In this document: positions 60,592 to 64,000 of the stretch, in pieces | Layout of the letters: each line of letters starts with the position of its first letter | Numbering within the stretch: position 1 is the first letter of the stretch | NCBI RefSeq assembly: GCF_019550915.1 | Contig: NZ_JAHWCI010000006.1 | Coordinates: forward strand, 372,001 to 436,000 | DNA length: 64,000 bases | Direction of reading: 5' to 3' | Source of the DNA: Mumia sp. zg.B17 | GTDB taxonomy: Bacteria > Actinomycetota > Actinomycetes > Propionibacteriales > Nocardioidaceae | Program-made: the position numbers and the translations under genes | The notes under the pieces: generated by a model | What the model was told of the DNA's origin: nothing | Seen by the model: only the letters and a program-made list of their open reading frames with translations | Database searches by the model: none

Positions 60592-60659
60592 CGTGGGCTC
60601 CTCTGACGGGTACGGACCGGTGAGTGCGTACCGCTGGACATGGCAGGTGCTCCACCGTA

Positions 60660-61811
60660 TTACTCCGGCCACCCGAGGTGCGACGTCCACGGGTCGGTCA
60701 CGGCGGTCGAGACCTGGACCTGAACCGTACTCCCTCGCTCGTCGAGCCAGCCTCGCAGCCGCTCGGCCAGCACGGGCAGCCAGGTCCACTCGGCCGCCCA
60801 GTGCGGCACGTCGAGGACCGCGGGGGCGTCGGCGTGCTCGCGCAGCTCCGAGACGGGATGGTGCCTGAGGTCGGACGTGACGTACGCGTCCACGCCGAGC
60901 GAGCGCGCGCGGTCCAGGAGGAAGTCACCGGACCCGCCGCAGACGGCGACCGTGCGCACCGGCGCGTCGGGATCGCCCGCGACCCTCACGGCGCTGTGGT
61001 GGGCAGGCAGCGCTTCGAGGACCTGCGTCGCGAACCGGCCCAACGGCACCGGGTCCGCGAGGATTCCCACGCGTCCGCTGCCCCGGTCGGGATCGGGGAC
61101 CTCGGCGATCTCGGTGACGGTGTAGGCGACCTCCTCGTACGGGTGGGCCGCGAGCGCAGCGGCCAGCACGGCTTCGCGCAGCCGTCGGGCAGCGACCATC
61201 TCGACGCGGGTCTCCGCGACGTGCTCGACCGCACCGACCTCCCCGATCGCCGGTGCCGCCCCCTCCCCAGGCCGGAACGACCCCGTCCCGTCGCTGACGA
61301 ACTGGCACCGGTCGTAGTCGCCGACCGACCCCGCGCCCGCGTCGTGCATCGCGGAGGCGACCGCAGCGGCGGCCTCGCGGGGAACGTAGACCACCCACGC
61401 GTCGAGCGGTTCGACCGGATCGGCGTCCAGCGGCCTGAGGTCGGTGAGCCCGAGTGCACGGGCGAGCGAGTCGGAGACCCCGAGCGCCGGCGAGTCGGCG
61501 TTGGTGTGGCAGGTGTGCAGCGTGATGCCGTGGCGTACGAGGTCGGTGACGACCCGGCCCTTCGGGGTCGTGGCCGCGACCGAGTGCACGCCCTTGAGCA
61601 GGAGCGGGTGGTGCGTGACGACGAGGTCGGCCTCGAAGGCGATCGCCTCGTCGACCACCGCGCGTACGGGATCGACCGCGAGCAGGATCCGACGCAGCGG
61701 GGCGTCGGGATCACCGACCGACGTCCCGACCGCGTCCCAGGAGTCGGCGTGACCCGGTGGGTACCACCTGTCGAGGAGGGCGATGACGTCGTGGACTCGC
61801 AGGTCGCTCAC
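60660..61811 (-). CDS. Nif3-like dinuclear-metal-centre protein
   Basis: A 383-residue Nif3/YbgI protein of the long form. Metal ligands in VVTHHPLLLKGVHSV, CHTNAD (third region) and near the end the ITTG-like VAVCGGSGDFLLDRARSLGVDAYVTSDLRHH. A mid-protein insertion of the PII-like type (AHPYEEVAYTVTEI) is present. Often fused or adjacent to zinc-ribbon and RNase H/CobC genes, as here. Proposed GTP cyclohydrolase-like fold, but the activity is unproven. Confidence 0.92.
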   Translation of the reverse strand: MSDLRVHDVIALLDRWYPPGHADSWDAVGTSVGDPDAPLRRILLAVDPVRAVVDEAIAFEADLVVTHHPLLLKGVHSVAATTPKGRVVTDLVRHGITLHTCHTNADSPALGVSDSLARALGLTDLRPLDADPVEPLDAWVVYVPREAAAAVASAMHDAGAGSVGDYDRCQFVSDGTGSFRPGEGAAPAIGEVGAVEHVAETRVEMVAARRLREAVLAAALAAHPYEEVAYTVTEIAEVPDPDRGSGRVGILADPVPLGRFATQVLEALPAHHSAVRVAGDPDAPVRTVAVCGGSGDFLLDRARSLGVDAYVTSDLRHHPVSELREHADAPAVLDVPHWAAEWTWLPVLAERLRGWLDERGSTVQVQVSTAVTDPWTSHLGWPE

Positions 61812-61821
61812 GCCCGTCAGC

Positions 61822-63348
61822 CTACGACCCCGGTGTCGTCCGTCCGTACAGCGCAGGACACCACGACGTCCCCGACCCGACGTCGCGCTCGACGTCGGAA
61901 CGCAGGTAGACGCGGTGCCCGCAGACGTCGGCGACCTCGCGGTATCGCGTCGCGACCACCCGGTTGAACGCGTCGGTGTCGATCCCCCACCAGGTGAAAG
62001 ACCCCATCTCCACCAGCCACTCCGGCGCCTCGGGGCCGGCCAGCAGCGCCGTCATCTCGTCGAGATCGGGGTCGAGGACGCGGACGGGCAGGCTCCACGA
62101 GTAGGGGTACGGCGCGAACAGCCCTGCGACCCGCAGGACCTGCGGCGAGCCGTAGGCGACCAGGCCCGCGTCGCCGGGCTCGGTCCGCTCGCCGATCCAC
62201 TCCCCCACGGCCGTGCCGCTCGTCGGCCGGCCCTCGAGCGCTGCGGGAGTTCGCCACGCCACGGCCACGAACGTGGCCACGAGGGCCAGGGCGACGGCCA
62301 CACGCGTGGTGCGCAGGAGCCCGCTGCGCACGGCGAGCGCCGCACCGAGGGCCAGCGGGAGCGCGAGCTGGAGCGCGTAGTGGCGCCACCAGGACCCACC
62401 GCCGACGATCCCGACAACGGCGCAGGCCAGGACCGCGAGGGTGGCGACCGCGACCGGCCGGCGGCGTTCGCGGACCGCCCCCCACACGGTCAGGACACCG
62501 AGGAGGAACGCACCCGTTCCCACGAGGGCGAGCACGAAGAGGCGCATCCGCAGCTCGGGCGCGACGGAGCTCGAGCTGATGATGACCTCCGCCGCCTGCT
62601 CGCGGAAGCCGTACATCGCCTCCCACAACCCCCCGAGGCCGGGTCCGGTCACCGCCCAGACGAGCGTGGCGAGGAGCGGCAGCGAGGCACCGGCCGCGCC
62701 CGCCGCCGCCAGCTTCCAGCCACGGCGACCGCTCATCGCCCAGAGCACCGCGGCGAAGACCAGTCCGTCGACGACGTTCTGCTTCATCAGCACGGCCACC
62801 ACGCCGGTGACACCCGCCCCGGCCGCGAGCGCCGCGCGCACCCGTGGAGACGTCACCTCGTACGCCGCGGCGAGCGCGAGCGCGACGGTGACCGCGGCGA
62901 AGACGACCGCCGGGAACACCGTGGCCATGCGCGGCCCGCTGAACGCCGGGGTGGAGGTCACCGCGCACATCACCAGCGCGGCGGCCAGCGCGCCGCGCGT
63001 GCCGCCGACAGCTCGTCCCGCGTACCAGGCGGCGGCGACCGCGACGAGGGCGAGCACCAGCGCCACCAGGCGGAGTGCGACCCGGTCTCCGAGGGGGCCG
63101 GAGAGCAGATCGGCGAAGCCGAAGAGGAGGATCAGGCCGGGAGGACGGTCGACCCACTGGTTGCCGTACAGCGAACCGTCCGTCGTCCCCCACTGGTGGG
63201 CGACGAGAAGGAACCCGCCCTCGTCCGAGGACAGCGGCGCCCACAGGTACGGCAGGCGGAACGCGGTCGTGAGCGCCAGCACCGCGACGAGGACCGCGCC
63301 ACGTCGCCTCTCGATCCGGTGGACAGCACGACGCACCGTCGACCACAT
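61822..63348 (-). CDS. Polyprenol-sugar-dependent membrane glycosyltransferase (GT39/GT-C-like)
   Basis: A ~508-residue protein with about ten TMs. The first outer loop has LWAPLSSDEGGFLLVAHQW, whose Asp-Glu matches the catalytic acid pair of GT-C/GT39 enzymes, then GNQWVDRPPGLILLF. A C-terminal soluble part (~residues 385-508) follows. It probably transfers a sugar from a lipid carrier to a cell-wall or protein acceptor outside the membrane. Start at ATG 63348 preferred; the frame opens from GTG 63411. Confidence 0.82.
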   Translation of the reverse strand: MWSTVRRAVHRIERRRGAVLVAVLALTTAFRLPYLWAPLSSDEGGFLLVAHQWGTTDGSLYGNQWVDRPPGLILLFGFADLLSGPLGDRVALRLVALVLALVAVAAAWYAGRAVGGTRGALAAALVMCAVTSTPAFSGPRMATVFPAVVFAAVTVALALAAAYEVTSPRVRAALAAGAGVTGVVAVLMKQNVVDGLVFAAVLWAMSGRRGWKLAAAGAAGASLPLLATLVWAVTGPGLGGLWEAMYGFREQAAEVIISSSSVAPELRMRLFVLALVGTGAFLLGVLTVWGAVRERRRPVAVATLAVLACAVVGIVGGGSWWRHYALQLALPLALGAALAVRSGLLRTTRVAVALALVATFVAVAWRTPAALEGRPTSGTAVGEWIGERTEPGDAGLVAYGSPQVLRVAGLFAPYPYSWSLPVRVLDPDLDEMTALLAGPEAPEWLVEMGSFTWWGIDTDAFNRVVATRYREVADVCGHRVYLRSDVERDVGSGTSWCPALYGRTTPGS

Positions 63349-63411
63349 CGCCGGTGCGTCCGCCCCACGAGCCTGCGCGCTCAGTACTCGATCACCACCC
63401 CGATGTCCCAC

Positions 63412-63612
63412 CCCGTGATCGCGAGCGGCGCCGTGACGTCAGTGACGGTCGCGGCAGGCATAAAGTCGGGCACGTGTCCCCCTGGTGACAGTGTGCGGCG
63501 TCTCCGACCATAACCGCCGCGACCCCGCGACACGACCGCTAATACGTGGCATCAGGCTGCGCGCACGACGAGAGCCCTGCGCACACAGACAACGCGACTC
63601 TCGTGGGATTCG
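63412..63612. other. Gene-free interval before tRNA-Val
   Basis: About 200 bp between the glycosyltransferase start and tRNA-Val. It contains the palindrome TGACGTCA (63434-63441). A CATAAAG stretch and two short AT-rich runs could be promoters. Nothing else recognised. Confidence 0.4.
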
Positions 63613-63687
63613 TGGTGGGCGCAGAGGGGATCGAACCCCCGACCGCCTCGTTGTAAGCGAGGTGCTCTACCGCTGAGCTATGCGCCC
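63613..63687 (-). tRNA. tRNA-Val (UAC)
   Basis: Minus-strand cloverleaf: acceptor GGGCGCA with TGCGCCC, D arm GCTC-AGCGGTA-GAGC, anticodon arm CTCGC-TTACAAC-GAG with loop CTTACAA giving UAC, T arm GGGGG-TTCGATC-CCCTC, encoded CCA. Reads GUA and GUG Val codons. Confidence 0.95.
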
Positions 63688-63739
63688 GACGCCGCGCGGC
63701 GCTCCAGAGTATCGGATGGCGCCCTGGATGAAGACAGAG

Positions 63740-63777
63740 GCGTGGCCGCTGGCGTCTCGGGTCACCAGCGGCCACGC
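63740..63777. terminator. Hairpin between peroxiredoxin and tRNA-Val genes
   Basis: A perfect 13-bp stem GCGTGGCCGCTGG / CCAGCGGCCACGC with a 12-nt loop, 41 bp past the peroxiredoxin stop on the minus strand and before tRNA-Val. Likely the peroxiredoxin terminator; no U-run. Confidence 0.7.
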
Positions 63778-63817
63778 GCTCATCAGTCTTGCACAGATCC
63801 GGGTCTGCGCGGCAGGA

Positions 63818-64000
63818 TCATGCAGAGATTTCCTGCAGTGCGCCGAGGTAGCCGGCAAGGTCGCGCGCGTCGGGAAGTCCGTTCTCGATCTTCCACCGCA
63901 CGACACCCTCCTCGTCGACCAGGAAGCTGCCTCGCAGCGCACACCCACGGTCGGCGTCGAAGACCCCGTACGAGGTCGCGACCGCACCGTGCGGCCAGAA
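63818..64000 (-). CDS. Peroxiredoxin, C-terminal part (AhpE-like, runs off the window)
   Basis: The last 60 codons of a minus-strand frame entering from the right edge: FWPHGAVATSYGVFDADRG, then RGSFLVDEEGVVRWKIENG and DARDLAGYLGALQEISA before TGA at 63818. The YGVFD...G-ALRGSFLVDEEGVVRW pattern is typical of AhpE/AhpC-TSA peroxiredoxins, which reduce peroxides by a cysteine thiol. The peroxidatic Cys lies beyond the edge. A bacterioferritin-comigratory type is possible. Confidence 0.85.
   Translation of the reverse strand, partial: FWPHGAVATSYGVFDADRGCALRGSFLVDEEGVVRWKIENGLPDARDLAGYLGALQEISA

Noticed and set aside
63613-63687. tRNA-Val as another integration site
   Set aside because: No displaced copy of its 3' end and no integrase in the visible flank.

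Overview
The window is a GC-rich chromosomal segment from an actinobacterium. The supporting signs are a WhiB-family gene, frequent GTG starts, and long antisense shadow ORFs. The gene order glnE-glnA2 / panB / map / RNase H-CobC / C4 zinc-ribbon / Nif3 matches, from memory, the M. tuberculosis Rv2221c-Rv2230c neighbourhood. A Nocardioidaceae-like host (Nocardioides, Aeromicrobium, Mumia) is my guess, not a demonstration. No IS element, CRISPR array, prophage or integrase was seen.

Layout. 1-3.6 kb: start of a sensor kinase, and a divergent LolD/FtsX-type ABC exporter. 3.5-5.8 kb: rhodanese, a small Arg-rich protein, a YCII protein and an ECF42-type sigma factor, the last three translationally coupled. 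5.8-7.6 kb: an unusual DUF429 - RelA/SpoT-synthetase fusion. 7.6-11.8 kb: NarL-type two-component system divergent from an MMPL exporter. 11.8-18.6 kb: a nickel/peptide-type ABC operon (NikA, NikB, a NikC-NikD fusion, NikE) with a methyltransferase and a Fur/Nur-family regulator, preceded by a good Nur-box-like palindrome. 19.2-21.9 kb: persulfide handling (TauE, persulfide dioxygenase-rhodanese, CstR-like repressor with two matching operators). 21.9-34.7 kb: a complete selenocysteine and formate dehydrogenase locus: OFA transporter, NrfD-like subunit, FeS subunit, Sec-containing FdhA with in-frame UGA and SECIS hairpin, selD, tRNA-Sec, selA, selB. Between tRNA-Sec and selD sits a 1.6-kb cassette flanked by 27-bp copies of the tRNA-Sec 3' end; it carries one PD-(D/E)XK-like nuclease gene and no integrase. 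34.9-43.5 kb: PhoU-like protein, TetR with an internally duplicated membrane protein, a large membrane lipase-like protein, LigD-type polymerase, MerR with a B12-like domain, WhiB. 43.6-64 kb: mostly conserved core genes (glnE, glnA2, nadE, M14 carboxypeptidase, panB, thioesterase, map, rnpB, an Mn2+ (yybP-ykoY) riboswitch upstream of a TMEM165/GDT1 transporter, RNB ribonuclease, yaaA, RNase H/CobC, zinc ribbon, Nif3, membrane glycosyltransferase, tRNA-Val, peroxiredoxin end).

How the parts fit. The selenium genes supply Sec for the formate dehydrogenase. That enzyme likely passes electrons through its FeS and NrfD-like subunits to the membrane, with OFA moving formate or a related anion. The most novel candidates are the tRNA-Sec-flanked nuclease cassette, the DUF429-alarmone-synthetase fusion with a substituted catalytic Glu, and the methyltransferase inside the nickel-import operon.
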